Source of the DNA: Planctomycetaceae bacterium
GTDB taxonomy: Bacteria; Planctomycetota; Planctomycetia; Planctomycetales; Planctomycetaceae
Length of the DNA stretch: 52,940 bases
Direction of reading: 5' to 3'
Assembly (NCBI GenBank): GCA_029259845.1
Contig: JAJDEI010000024.1
Span: 1-52,940 of the forward strand
The notes beneath the pieces were generated by a model. The model worked only from the letters and a program-made list of their open reading frames with translations, did not search any database and was not told where the DNA came from. Shown here piece after piece: positions 1 through 8,597 of the stretch (position 1 is the stretch's first letter; each line of letters begins with the position of its first letter). Both the position numbers and the translations under genes were made by a program.

Positions 1-31
1 CTAGTGCTCTGTCAGTCATGCTTTGATGGAT
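1..31 (+). repeat. IS630 left terminal inverted repeat
   Basis: This end matches the reverse complement of the right end at 27 of 31 positions. The differences are at position 15 and at positions 21-23 of the repeat. The first 14 bases are identical in both ends. Confidence 0.85.
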
Positions 32-1300
32 GGTATTCTTGGGGCGATTGCTCGGGAAGAGCGTTTTTTAATCGCCACGGAGGGTGCCCTGACGAAGCGG
101 TATTGCGTCACGTTGACAGCGGAGGAACGTCAGGAATTGAATTCGCTGGTTTCTGTCGGGAAAGCGGCGGCGCGGAAGCTGGTGCGAGCGAGAATCGTGT
201 TGTTGGCCGATCAGGCGGAGGGAGGGCCGGCGAAATCGGACCCCGAGATTACCGACGCGTTAGGATGCGGATCGGCCACCGTGGAGCGGTTGCGGAAACA
301 ATTTGTGGAAGAAGGCCTGGAAGCCACGTTGACTCCCCAACCGACGACCCGGACTTACGAAAACCGTTTGGATGGAAAGGCCGAGGCCCATCTGGTCGCC
401 ATCACCTGCGGACCTGCCCCGGACGGGCGTTCCCGTTGGACGTTGCGGCTGCTGGCCGACCAGGTCGTGGCGTTGGGCCATGTCGAATCCGTCTCGCACG
501 AGACGGTGCGTCAGACGCTGGCTGCCTGATCGGCTCGCTGATCGCTCGACAACGAACTGAAACCGTGGTTGAAGAAAGGCTGGTGCCTTCCGGAAGGCCC
601 CTCGGGTGAGTTTGTGGCGGCGAGGGAAGACGTGCTGGAGGTGTATCATCGTCCGTATGACGAGCGCCGTCCGGTGGTCTGCATGGAAGCAAGTCTCGCC
701 GCCGACCGATGAGGGAGGAACAAGGCAAGACGCGGTAGGCTTTCCTCAAAGCAGTTGATCGGGGAAGTGCGTCAGCCGCTCCCGGTTCAGCCGGGTCAGG
801 TTGCGAAATCCGACAGCGAATACCGGCGACTGGGAACAGCTAACATCTTCCTGGCCGTGGAACCGCTGGCCGGCCAGCGAACGGTTCGCGTCACCGACCG
901 TCGCACCCGCATCGACTGGGCTCAGTTCATCCGCCATCTGCTGGAGTCCGTCTACGCCGGCGCAGAACAGGTCGTGCTCGTCATGGACAACCTGAATACC
1001 CATAGCATCGGCAGCCTGTACGAAGCGTTCGATCCGGAGACGGCCCGACGTCTGGCGTCGCGTCTGGAAATCCATGACACACCCAAGCAGGGCAGCTGGC
1101 TCAACATGGCCGAGACGGAACTGAGCATTCTGTGCCGCCAATGCCTTGACCGACGCATTGACTGCCAGAAGATCATGGCCGACCAAATCGCCACCTGGGA
1201 ACACGACCGCAACGCGAACAAATCAACGATCGACTGGCAATTCACCACCGCCGACGCACGCATCAAACTCCGACGACTCTATCCATCATTCCATGATTGA
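23..1300 (+). pseudogene. IS630-family DDE transposase, broken
   Basis: Three blocks in the same reading frame make up an IS630-type transposase: an N-terminal helix-turn-helix part (about 23-526), a middle block (about 551-709) with the KPWLKKGWC-like stretch before the catalytic core, and a C-terminal block (about 755-1300). In-frame stops at 527, 539 and 710 separate them. Short extra segments, about 30 bases near 521-550 and about 60 bases near 692-751, seem to have been inserted without changing frame. The second catalytic Asp (VLVMDNLNTH) and the Glu (NMAETELS) remain. The first Asp is lost: the expected CMDE reads CMEA at about 681-695. The original start is uncertain, and 23 is the first ATG in frame. 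Confidence 0.85.
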
Positions 1301-1311
1301 CAGAGCACTAG
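1281..1311 (-). repeat. IS630 right terminal inverted repeat
   Basis: This is the partner of the left repeat. Its outermost CTAG overlaps the TAG stop codon of the leftward cytochrome/WD40 gene that ends here. Confidence 0.85.
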
Positions 1312-4241
1312 CGCGAACCTTGTGCGGCGACCGCGTCGGCCCGCCGGATGTGCAACACGACCGGAGCCGATGCCTGCCCTCCGGCGGTGCTGGCCGTCAG
1401 ATGGAACATCCGCGTTTGTTCGGGGACCCAGTGGTCGGCGGTAATGAAGAACTCACGTTCGTTCTGATCGCTGAGCAGCAACAGCCCGTTCAGGCCGATG
1501 TTGTCGACATACACGCCGTGCGGCAGGTTGCGGCCCGAAGTCTCCTTGCCGAGCGAAACGACGCCGGCATGGTCGATCCGTTCGATGACCGCCTTGAGCA
1601 TAATGGTCTCGCCCGGTGCAATGGTGAATTCGAGCGGTCCGTCGGCGGGGGCTGCCGTCGGCTCCGCTCCGCCGGCAGCCGGCAGGATGGTGACCAGGAG
1701 TTGCGGCTTTTCTCCCAGTTTAATCTCACCGAGCGATTCGGCCGGATGCACGACGTCGCGGCCGCCAATCTGTGCGGTCGCCGTCACGATTGACGCTTTG
1801 GCCTGTTCGTCAGACGGTGCGGGCGCATCGGCATCAGCGATCACGACGCCCATCGCTTCGATCTGTCCTGCTTCAATGATGAGCGGAGTGGTCGCTGAGA
1901 AACCGTCGGGCAGCCCGGCGATGTCAACACGGATCGGACCTTCATAACCGTCGATGCGGTCGGCCTTCACGCGAAACTCCTTCGCACTCCCTGGGGAGAC
2001 GGCCAGCTTTTTGTCCGCGACAGCGACGGAGATCCGGAAATCCGGCCGGCGGGGTCGTACCGTCAGCGAATACTTGAAGTCGGGCCCCTGATGGCCCCGG
2101 ACGTCCTTCACTTTGATGAGGTACTCACCGTCACCAGGAGCAGTGAAACACAGCCGCGAGTCCGTGCCGAGCGAGCGGCGGCTCTCGTCGTCGTTCTCGT
2201 AGTAGTGGGTGAAGACCGGCAGACCGTTGGGGATTAGTTTGCTCCCCGGCGGATGCGGTTCCACGATGAAGCACGGCTCGCCGAGGGCATGCGCCAGCGG
2301 CGTGGTGTCGAAGTAGCCCCAGCGGTTCCCCTGCGCCGGATAGACATTGTAGCCCGAATCCGGGCCGCGCGGATACATCCACAGTTTGACGACTTCGCCG
2401 TTGGCATACAGATACTCGTTGAGCGTCATCTCCTGCCAGTTAAAGATGCGGAAGTCGCCCGTCTGGTCGGCGTTTTTGCCCCGGAACGTGAAGTACGAAT
2501 CCCGCACGGCCTGCAACAGCACGCGCTCAATCCGCTCTCCCTCGGAGGTCAGCACTTCGACAAACGAATCGACGGGTGACTGGGACCGAGCCGCATCGAC
2601 TTCGATGACCCAGTCCTGTCCCGCCAGCGAGGTAAACCGGAAGAGGTCGAAATCGGGCGGCACTGATGCTGTCGTCGATGACTGCGGCGGCGTCTCATCG
2701 TCGGTCGATTCCGTTGCCGAGTCGCTTGCTGGCTCCTCGTCGAGGACGCCGGTGACGAGTGCCGGGGTCTGAATGGCGGTCGCCTCTGCCGGCGTGTTGT
2801 TCGGCTCTGTTTCGGCGAACTTCAAAGGGGACGTCTCTTCGACGACGATCGTGGGATGAGCCGCTTCGAGCGGAGCGGCGGCTTGCTGTTCGGCATCGAC
2901 GCCATCGATCGGAAAACGACCGAGCGACCCATCCAGTCGTCCGACACGAAACGTCCGACCGTCTTCGCCGACGGCCAGCGCGGCGGCGATCTCCGGTTCA
3001 TTCTCCCACAATCGGAGCTCCGTGTAGTTCTCCGTTTCCCAGAGTTTGATTGTCCGGTCATCGGCGGTGGACACGAGGCGGGTGCCGTCCACGGTAAACG
3101 CCAGCCGAAGGACGGCTCCCTCATGGGCGAAACGGGCATGCACCAACGGGTTGATCCGCGGACGGTCGGTCGAGATAAACCGCCAGACACGGATGCGATT
3201 GTCGGCCCCGCCGGCGACGATCATCTTTCCATCGGGGCTGAACGCGCACGTGTACTGCTCCTTGAGCGGCTGTCCGAGAGTATCGAGGCGTTCGCCGTCG
3301 GCGACCCGCCAAACTTTGCAGGTGTCGTCGGCACTCGCACTCACCAGGAACCGGCCGTCCGGACTGAAGGCGATGTCGTAGACCGCCCCGTTGTGACCGT
3401 CCAACGTGCGGACTTGTTCGCCGGTCTCCGCGTCCCACAGGATGATCCGCTTGTCATAGCCGCAGGTGACGAGCGTTGTCCCGTCGGGAGAGAGCTCGGC
3501 ATCGTACAGGATGTCGCGGTGGCCCTTGAATTGCCGAATCAGCGCGCCGTCGCCCGTGTCCCACAGGGCGGCAACGCCACCCAGCCCTTCGACACCCGAG
3601 GCGGTGACCAGTCGGCTGCCCTCAGCCGCGAAATGGACTGCGTTGACCTTGCCGGGAAAGCCGTCCAGCGACACGCTCGGTTTGGCCTCATCCAGCGCGC
3701 CGGCTGACGCATCAAGGGACGCATCGGCGAACAGGGCAACCTGTCCATAACGTGCGACCGCCAATCGGCCGTCCGACGACTGCGCGATGGCGGTGATCGG
3801 ACGGCGGTCGACGTGCGATTCGATTTGTGGCACGATCAGCATCAGCCGGTCCGGCTCCGCACCGTCCGGCCCTTTCGCGCCTCCCTCAATCCACTTCGTC
3901 AGCAGGGCGACCTGTTCGGCCGACAACTGCGGCTCATCCTCCGGGGGCATGGACGGTTCGCCCGCCGTGAGGACGCGAATCATGCGGCTGTTCTCCGCAT
4001 CGCCCGCCAGAAACGCGGGCCCGTCTTCGGTCCCCTTCTGCAACGAGGCAAACGACTCGACCGAGAAGTCCCCTTCCAAATCGCCGTCGTTATGACAGCC
4101 CGCACAATACTTCTTCAGCAACGGCGCGACGTCGCGGTTGTAATCCGGCCTGTCAGATTCCAGATCCGCAGCGGCAGCGATGCCACAACTCAGGAGGACA
4201 GCGAACGTCCAGACGGTCAATTTCGCCATTTGCAGTATCAT
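1308..4241 (-). CDS. c-type cytochrome / WD40 repeat / PPC-domain secreted protein
   Basis: The 977-residue product begins with a signal peptide (hydrophobic stretch ending in GIAAAADLE near residue 25). A planctomycete-type cytochrome c domain follows, with haem motif CAGCH near residue 46, then WD40 repeats at roughly 150-450 with recurring SPDG and LWD/VWR strand ends. Next comes a pre-peptidase C-terminal-like domain near 480-610 (ETEPNN, DFDLFRF) and a beta-rich C-terminal part. Such fusions are typical of Planctomycetota and are thought to act in the periplasm. The substrate is unknown. The stop codon lies in the CTAG target of the adjacent IS630, which seems to leave the product intact. 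An alternative start is the Met at residue 5. Confidence 0.88.
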   Translation of the reverse strand: MILQMAKLTVWTFAVLLSCGIAAAADLESDRPDYNRDVAPLLKKYCAGCHNDGDLEGDFSVESFASLQKGTEDGPAFLAGDAENSRMIRVLTAGEPSMPPEDEPQLSAEQVALLTKWIEGGAKGPDGAEPDRLMLIVPQIESHVDRRPITAIAQSSDGRLAVARYGQVALFADASLDASAGALDEAKPSVSLDGFPGKVNAVHFAAEGSRLVTASGVEGLGGVAALWDTGDGALIRQFKGHRDILYDAELSPDGTTLVTCGYDKRIILWDAETGEQVRTLDGHNGAVYDIAFSPDGRFLVSASADDTCKVWRVADGERLDTLGQPLKEQYTCAFSPDGKMIVAGGADNRIRVWRFISTDRPRINPLVHARFAHEGAVLRLAFTVDGTRLVSTADDRTIKLWETENYTELRLWENEPEIAAALAVGEDGRTFRVGRLDGSLGRFPIDGVDAEQQAAAPLEAAHPTIVVEETSPLKFAETEPNNTPAEATAIQTPALVTGVLDEEPASDSATESTDDETPPQSSTTASVPPDFDLFRFTSLAGQDWVIEVDAARSQSPVDSFVEVLTSEGERIERVLLQAVRDSYFTFRGKNADQTGDFRIFNWQEMTLNEYLYANGEVVKLWMYPRGPDSGYNVYPAQGNRWGYFDTTPLAHALGEPCFIVEPHPPGSKLIPNGLPVFTHYYENDDESRRSLGTDSRLCFTAPGDGEYLIKVKDVRGHQGPDFKYSLTVRPRRPDFRISVAVADKKLAVSPGSAKEFRVKADRIDGYEGPIRVDIAGLPDGFSATTPLIIEAGQIEAMGVVIADADAPAPSDEQAKASIVTATAQIGGRDVVHPAESLGEIKLGEKPQLLVTILPAAGGAEPTAAPADGPLEFTIAPGETIMLKAVIERIDHAGVVSLGKETSGRNLPHGVYVDNIGLNGLLLLSDQNEREFFITADHWVPEQTRMFHLTASTAGGQASAPVVLHIRRADAVAAQGSR

Positions 4242-4368
4242 TCATCACTCCCACTCGAAATCGCTGGGAACATCCCATCCTCACGACTTCCAGAGTACCG
4301 GGAAGAGCGGACACTCAGCAACGCAAGGTGCCGACAGACGTCGCCATACGATGTTCGGAGGCGCGATG

Positions 4369-4668
4369 CTAAAAAATCCCCAACTGGTCGCGGGCGTCGT
4401 CGGTCATGCGTTCGGGGGTCCAGGGGGGGGACATCACCAGTTTGATCATCGCGGTCTCGACGTCTTCCAGTTGCTCCAGCGCCATCTTCGCCTGCTGAAT
4501 GATCTGCGGACCGGCGGGGCAGGCGGGACTGGTCAGCGTCATTTCGACGTTAACGGTCTCCTCCTCCTGGGCGACGTCATAGATCAGGCCCAAATCGACA
4601 ATGTTGATCATCAGCTCCGGATCGATGACCTGTTTGAGCGCATCGATCAGTTGGACTTCGTCGGACAT
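4369..4668 (-). CDS. MIP18/DUF59 family iron-sulfur cluster assembly protein
   Basis: The 99-residue product has the DUF59 signature: DPELMINIVDLGLIYDV near the N-terminus and TSPACPAGP, with the conserved Cys, near the middle. The family includes SufT, PaaD and eukaryotic MIP18/CIA2, which help mature Fe-S proteins in the cytoplasm. The start is placed at the Met of MSDEVQ, because the eight extra codons upstream (to 4692) are not typical of the family. The usual PP(W)TPERM motif close to the end is present. The gene stands alone, with no suf genes next to it, so it may be a stand-alone SufT-like factor. Confidence 0.82.
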   Translation of the reverse strand: MSDEVQLIDALKQVIDPELMINIVDLGLIYDVAQEEETVNVEMTLTSPACPAGPQIIQQAKMALEQLEDVETAMIKLVMSPPWTPERMTDDARDQLGIF

Positions 4669-4692
4669 GCGAATACTTTCTCGAGGGGTCAA

Positions 4693-5005
4693 CCGCTCGT
4701 TTGGGGCGTGTTACAAGCCACGATCGCACTGGGCCCAAGCCAACGGCTCTGCCGTCGACCGGGCACTAAACCGCCAGGTGGAGGGTGGGTAAAACAAAGT
4801 GGAACCCACAGTTCGAACGGCGGGTTTCGCTAACGCTTCACCCACCCGACCTCTTTCTTGGGGGAACACGGATCTCCACTCATCGACGCAAATCTCCGAA
4901 CAACAATCGAATCCCAGCGAGTCATTCGTGTCCATCAGCGACGATTAGCGATCCTTTCCTTCTCCATATTTCAAACGGCTGAAGTGTTATCGCTTGTTCA
5001 TTCTA
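4693..5005. other. Intergenic spacer with inverted repeat
   Basis: No convincing gene is seen. An eight-base inverted repeat pairs 4783-4790 with 4840-4847. The right half reads as a GGCGGGTTTCGCTAACGC-type motif, which to my recollection is a common dispersed element in planctomycete spacers. Confidence 0.4.
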
Positions 5006-6514
5006 TCAATTGTCGGCGTCGGGAACACCAACCGTCACGCAGAACGCTCCGGTGTTGTCGTCCAGTTCATTCCAGAAGTCGTTGACCCGCAGGTACAACG
5101 TGCCATCGAACGGTATGGTAACGGTCGCCTTACGACCGATGTCGATCACGTCGCTGAGCCGGCGGCGACCGGTCCGTGATTCGGGTTCGCTGATGACGAG
5201 TCCCAGCAGCCGCCCGATGGGGCGTCCTTCCGAATAACGAATGCTGATCCCCTGCGGCTCACTCTCCCACGGCCGCGGGGTTTGCGCGAGAGCGGTCCGT
5301 CCCTCGGCAGTGATCGCATACGTCTGGTTCGCGGGGAGGGCAACACCGGTCGATTGCCAACCCCGGTCAGCGGGGATGATTTTCGGAGCAATCGCATCAC
5401 CGGCGGGGTTTTCCGTGCCCGGCACGAATTCGATCGCCGCTTGCTCGATGTCAAAGCCGTAACACAGGTGTCGTGCGAACAGCTTCCACTCCGCAGCGAA
5501 GTCGGCACTCATGGGGCCGAACAGGCGGCGGTTGGCGGCATCGAATCCCTCGCCAACGTATTCGCGTCCCAGAGACCGGAACACCGGCCCATAGCGCGGA
5601 TGGGTGTCTGTGAACACGCACAGCGCCCAGGACCACGCGTAGGATTCGTTGTTTTGGGAGAAGTCGGCCGGTTGCAGCCGTCCGATGTCGTCGATGGCCA
5701 GCAGACGTCCGTCGGCGAGCGCACGCCGGATCATGGGGATGCGACCGAATCCGACGAAGTCCTCCTTGCGCTGCGGCATCACCCGAAACGCGACGTTGCC
5801 GTCCTCGTGTCGAGCATGGGTTGCGAACAACTCCGCCATGCCCTCCAGATACCAGACCGGCACGTCGATCGTCGTCCCCCCCATCGACTGCATGAAACAG
5901 TGTGTCGCCTCATGGATTATCAGATGCCGCCGGTAGTAGTCGTACTCGGAGTCGTTCATCCAGAACTGCTGGGTGTCATGCTTGCCGTGAGCGAATGCAG
6001 GGAGCGTGACCGGCAGCAAGCCTGCTGCGCGGAAACGGTTCTGGTCCCGCATGAGATAGCCGGTGAGTTGGAATTCGCTCCCGTCCCGCGCCGGCGGCAG
6101 CGAACCGAAGTACTCTTCCCATGCGTCGAAGGCCCGGTCGATGACCGGCGGCAGTGTTTGGGCCGTCTCCGCTTCGATGTCCGTGTACAGGATCAATCGA
6201 GCCGACCGGTACTCCCGGATGTCCAACTCCGCCAGTCGCGCGGCATCGTGACGCGGCCTCTCGTCCGGCGGTCGGAAGGACGGGCGCTTCTCGGCAGCGT
6301 GTCCGCCGTCTCCGGCCGGCTGTGGGGCTTGGGGGACCGCTTCTGTCACCGCGCGACGGACCTGCGTCGCCGATTCAGGAGATTCTTCCGAGGGCAACGA
6401 GACGTCGCCGGACGCAGAAGCCGGGGGCGTTGACGCTGGGTCATCCGGAGTGTTACTGGACGCGGGGCGACAACCTGTCAGGGTTGCCGTCAGACAGATC
6501 CCCAAAAGGAACAC
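5006..6514 (-). CDS. Lipoprotein with HExxH gluzincin-like metallopeptidase domain
   Basis: A hydrophobic stretch ending in a lipobox (LTATLTGC) predicts a lipoprotein. A proline- and serine-rich linker follows, and the central domain carries HEATH, with a Glu further on in YLEGMAE, the usual layout of peptidase-MA/gluzincin zinc sites. The last 120 residues look like a separate beta domain. The substrate is unknown. The open frame runs up to an ATG at 6715, but its first 60 codons span two intergenic-type hairpins (6568-6584 and 6650-6672). I therefore placed the start at GTG 6514, just before the hydrophobic stretch. This gives a signal peptide without a clear basic end, so the start remains unsure. 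Confidence 0.7.
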   Translation of the reverse strand: MFLLGICLTATLTGCRPASSNTPDDPASTPPASASGDVSLPSEESPESATQVRRAVTEAVPQAPQPAGDGGHAAEKRPSFRPPDERPRHDAARLAELDIREYRSARLILYTDIEAETAQTLPPVIDRAFDAWEEYFGSLPPARDGSEFQLTGYLMRDQNRFRAAGLLPVTLPAFAHGKHDTQQFWMNDSEYDYYRRHLIIHEATHCFMQSMGGTTIDVPVWYLEGMAELFATHARHEDGNVAFRVMPQRKEDFVGFGRIPMIRRALADGRLLAIDDIGRLQPADFSQNNESYAWSWALCVFTDTHPRYGPVFRSLGREYVGEGFDAANRRLFGPMSADFAAEWKLFARHLCYGFDIEQAAIEFVPGTENPAGDAIAPKIIPADRGWQSTGVALPANQTYAITAEGRTALAQTPRPWESEPQGISIRYSEGRPIGRLLGLVISEPESRTGRRRLSDVIDIGRKATVTIPFDGTLYLRVNDFWNELDDNTGAFCVTVGVPDADN

Positions 6515-6567
6515 CGTCGCTAATCGGTCAATTGGAACTTGGTCGTGTTGACATTCAAGAATGGGTA

Positions 6568-6672
6568 ACACGGGCAACCCGTGTCGCCCCGCGACAAGAA
6601 GCCTTTGCGTCAATCGTCCGGTGAAGGACAAGCTTCCTGCCGCTGCGCGGCACCGGTTGGGACAACCGGTGC
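6568..6672. repeat. Two short perfect hairpins
   Basis: A 7-base stem with 3-base loop lies at 6568-6584, and a 9-base stem with 5-base loop lies at 6650-6672. Both resemble dispersed intergenic hairpins, which argues that the leftward lipoprotein gene starts downstream of them. Confidence 0.6.
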
Positions 6673-6814
6673 TACCCGAAATCCCCTGCAAAACGGACCG
6701 ATTGAATGTCGACACGACCTTGTCTCCTCACGGAGCGCACTCTACGGCCTCACAAGCAAGGACGGCAAGCGATGTCGGTTTGCGATGGGTGCGGGAGCGG
6801 ATTGTTGCACGCTA

Positions 6815-6892
6815 GGGTCAGGCACCATTTCGTGGGAATGACGACTCGGGGTGTTGATCAACGGTGCCCTCCCACGAAATGGTGCCTGACCC
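6815..6892. repeat. 23-base perfect inverted repeat with GGGTCAGGCACC motif
   Basis: Arms at 6815-6837 and 6870-6892 are exact reverse complements, separated by 32 bases. The core GGGTCAGGCACC occurs again at 15434-15445, so it is a dispersed element. In planctomycetes I recall this motif as part of REP-like repeats beside RAYT transposases, but no RAYT gene is in the window. Confidence 0.75.
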
Positions 6893-6917
6893 CGAATTAT
6901 CCGAATTATCGTTTGGC

Positions 6918-6936
6918 GACCGTTCGCAGAACGGTC
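6918..6936. repeat. Small hairpin upstream of isomerase gene
   Basis: A perfect 7-base stem encloses a 5-base loop. Directly before it, a 9-base unit (CCGAATTAT) is repeated in tandem at about 6892-6909. Confidence 0.45.
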
Positions 6937-7026
6937 CCGAGCGACGCCGGTTTGCGATTCACCCGGCGCACCGGTAGCCTGACAAATCCCCAATGAGTGA
7001 CCTGTTTCCTGCAAGGTGCCGCAACG

Positions 7027-7899
7027 ATGGGACAATTCCGCTACTCACTGAACAGTGTGACGATCAAGCCGGCTCCCGTGATCGAGAAAATCCGCATTGC
7101 GGCGGAGGCCGGTTACGAGGCAATCGAACTGTGGCACGACGAGATTGATCAGTTTCTCGGTTCGAGCGGGAGTCTCAAGGAGCTACGGAAGGCGATTGAC
7201 GATTCGGGGCTCACCGTGCCCTCGACGGTGATGCTCAAGGGGTGGTGCGAGCCGGCGGGGGCCGCGTATCGGCAGGGCATGGACGAATGCAAACGGCGGC
7301 TGGAACAAGCGGCTGCGGTCGGTGCGATTCACTCGATCGCCGGGCCGCCGCGCGGCAAGGTTGATTACGGGCTCGCCTCGCAACGATACGGCGAACTGCT
7401 CGACCTTGGCCTGTCGATGGGGGTCAAGCCGGCGATGGAGTACCTCGGATTTGCGGAGGACGTCAACAGCATGGCGGACGCCCTCCGGATTGTGGAAGGC
7501 TCCGGTCATACGGAGGGAACGATCGTGCTCGACCCGTTCCACGACTTCCGCGGCGGTGCCGGATGCGAGGACATCGCGCGGCTGAAAGCGTCGCAGATAG
7601 CGGTCTGTCACTTCAACGATGCCCCGGCAAAGCCCCCCGCTGCCGAGCAGCAGGACCGGGACCGCGTCATGCCCGGCGACGGCATCATCGACCTGCGCAG
7701 GTTCGTGACGCTACTGGACCAGATTGGCTACGACCGCTGGATCTCACTCGAATTGTTCCGATCGGACCTGTGGGAGCGCAACCCCCAGGAAGTCGCCCGC
7801 CTCGGCTTGGAAAAGATGAGGGCGGTTTGCGAGATTGGACAAAATGGGGCGGGCACTGCGGGCTGTTTCGAGCCATCGCCGCGTCTGAGTGCGGATTAG
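7027..7899 (+). CDS. Sugar phosphate isomerase/epimerase-like TIM-barrel protein
   Basis: The 290-residue protein fits the AP-endonuclease-2/xylose isomerase-like TIM barrel family. Candidate metal ligands appear in the usual order: Glu in AIELWHDE, Glu in AMEYLGF, Asp and His in VLDPFHDFRGG, His in AVCHFNDAP and Glu in ISLELFR. MPGDGIIDL is a further family motif. The start is placed at MGQFRYSLN because the barrel begins there; ten more codons are open upstream. Family members isomerise or epimerise sugars, inositols or hydroxypyruvate, and the exact substrate cannot be told. Genes on both sides face the other way, so it is probably transcribed singly. Confidence 0.83.
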   Translation: MGQFRYSLNSVTIKPAPVIEKIRIAAEAGYEAIELWHDEIDQFLGSSGSLKELRKAIDDSGLTVPSTVMLKGWCEPAGAAYRQGMDECKRRLEQAAAVGAIHSIAGPPRGKVDYGLASQRYGELLDLGLSMGVKPAMEYLGFAEDVNSMADALRIVEGSGHTEGTIVLDPFHDFRGGAGCEDIARLKASQIAVCHFNDAPAKPPAAEQQDRDRVMPGDGIIDLRRFVTLLDQIGYDRWISLELFRSDLWERNPQEVARLGLEKMRAVCEIGQNGAGTAGCFEPSPRLSAD

Positions 7900-7923
7900 C
7901 ACAACACAATTCGCACAATGGCG

Positions 7924-8121
7924 TTACGCGGCCTTGCTCGACCGGTCCTGCTCGTTCTGCCGGTCCTGGGACTGAGGCAGGCGATGGGTGGCGTTGCTGG
8001 CGGTGCGGTTCCAGTGGCCCAGATAATAGCTGAGGGACATCAGCAGGCCCGCTGATGTGAGTGCCACGAAACATCCGAGCAATGCGGTCTGGTCGTCGGT
8101 GAGAGTTTGCAGGAAGTCCAT
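7924..8121 (-). CDS. Small single-pass membrane protein, unknown
   Basis: The 65-residue product has one hydrophobic stretch (residues about 13-35, LLGCFVALTSAGLLMSL) and a polar, charged C-terminal tail rich in Gln, Asp and Arg. A purine-rich AGAGATG lies just before the start codon. I do not recognise the family. It converges with the isomerase gene, whose end is 24 bases away. Confidence 0.5.
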   Translation of the reverse strand: MDFLQTLTDDQTALLGCFVALTSAGLLMSLSYYLGHWNRTASNATHRLPQSQDRQNEQDRSSKAA

Positions 8122-8597
8122 CGGTCATCTCTTGTTGCGAAGATAGGGACCTGAGGCGGGCCGCGGATCGAACCTCGTGGTCTGTCAAACCCAAAACCTG
8201 GGGTTGGAGTTCAGCCTTGAGGCTGCGAAAGCAAGCTAAAGCTTGAACTCCAACCCCCAAATCAAAGCCTGACAAGGCACTGGGGACTCGCGGGCCTCAT
8301 TCTCAGTTTTCGGCTGTTGGTTACTCTCGGCTGAACGAGATGGTCAGTTCCTCACCCGCCGGAGCCGGAAGTGCTGGCTGTCACACGTCACCGGAAAGTG
8401 GGAAGTCGTTTATGTTCCACTATTTAGTCTCAATCGGCCACCGGAGCTCGTGACGTCAATTAGCCGCCGAGCTTGCTTGCCGCGCAGGCTGTACAAGCGT
8501 TCCATCTCGCCAACGATAGCGAGTCGCGGGTTGACGTGAGAGCGGCACTTCCCGTACACCTCCGCGTCATCATGGATTCCTATCTCGTCGCGCACGG
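8122..8597. other. Spacer upstream of the permease gene
   Basis: An imperfect inverted repeat pairs about 8200-8215 with 8244-8259 around a GTTGGAGTTCA core. A leftward 61-codon frame (8410-8595, GTG start) has coding-like codons but no recognisable relative, and it would leave no room for a promoter of the permease. I do not call it a gene. No promoter could be picked out with confidence. Confidence 0.4.

Larger units (their letters stand above)
1..1311 (+). mobile_element. IS630-family insertion sequence, decayed
   Basis: The segment is bounded by imperfect terminal inverted repeats of 31 bases (27 identical) at 1-31 and 1281-1311 and contains one degraded transposase frame. Each end carries the tetranucleotide CTAG. 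IS630 elements insert at TA and duplicate it, and the Shigella IS630 is known to prefer CTAG, so TA at 2-3 and 1309-1310 is probably the target duplication. The left flank lies outside the window, so the outer limit on that side is inferred from symmetry. The transposase is interrupted by stops, so the copy is probably immobile unless helped in trans. Confidence 0.88.

Noticed and set aside
8410-8595. Leftward 61-codon frame before the permease gene
   Set aside because: The codons look fairly coding, but it starts at GTG two bases from the divergent permease start and has no recognisable relative. It may be a gene remnant.
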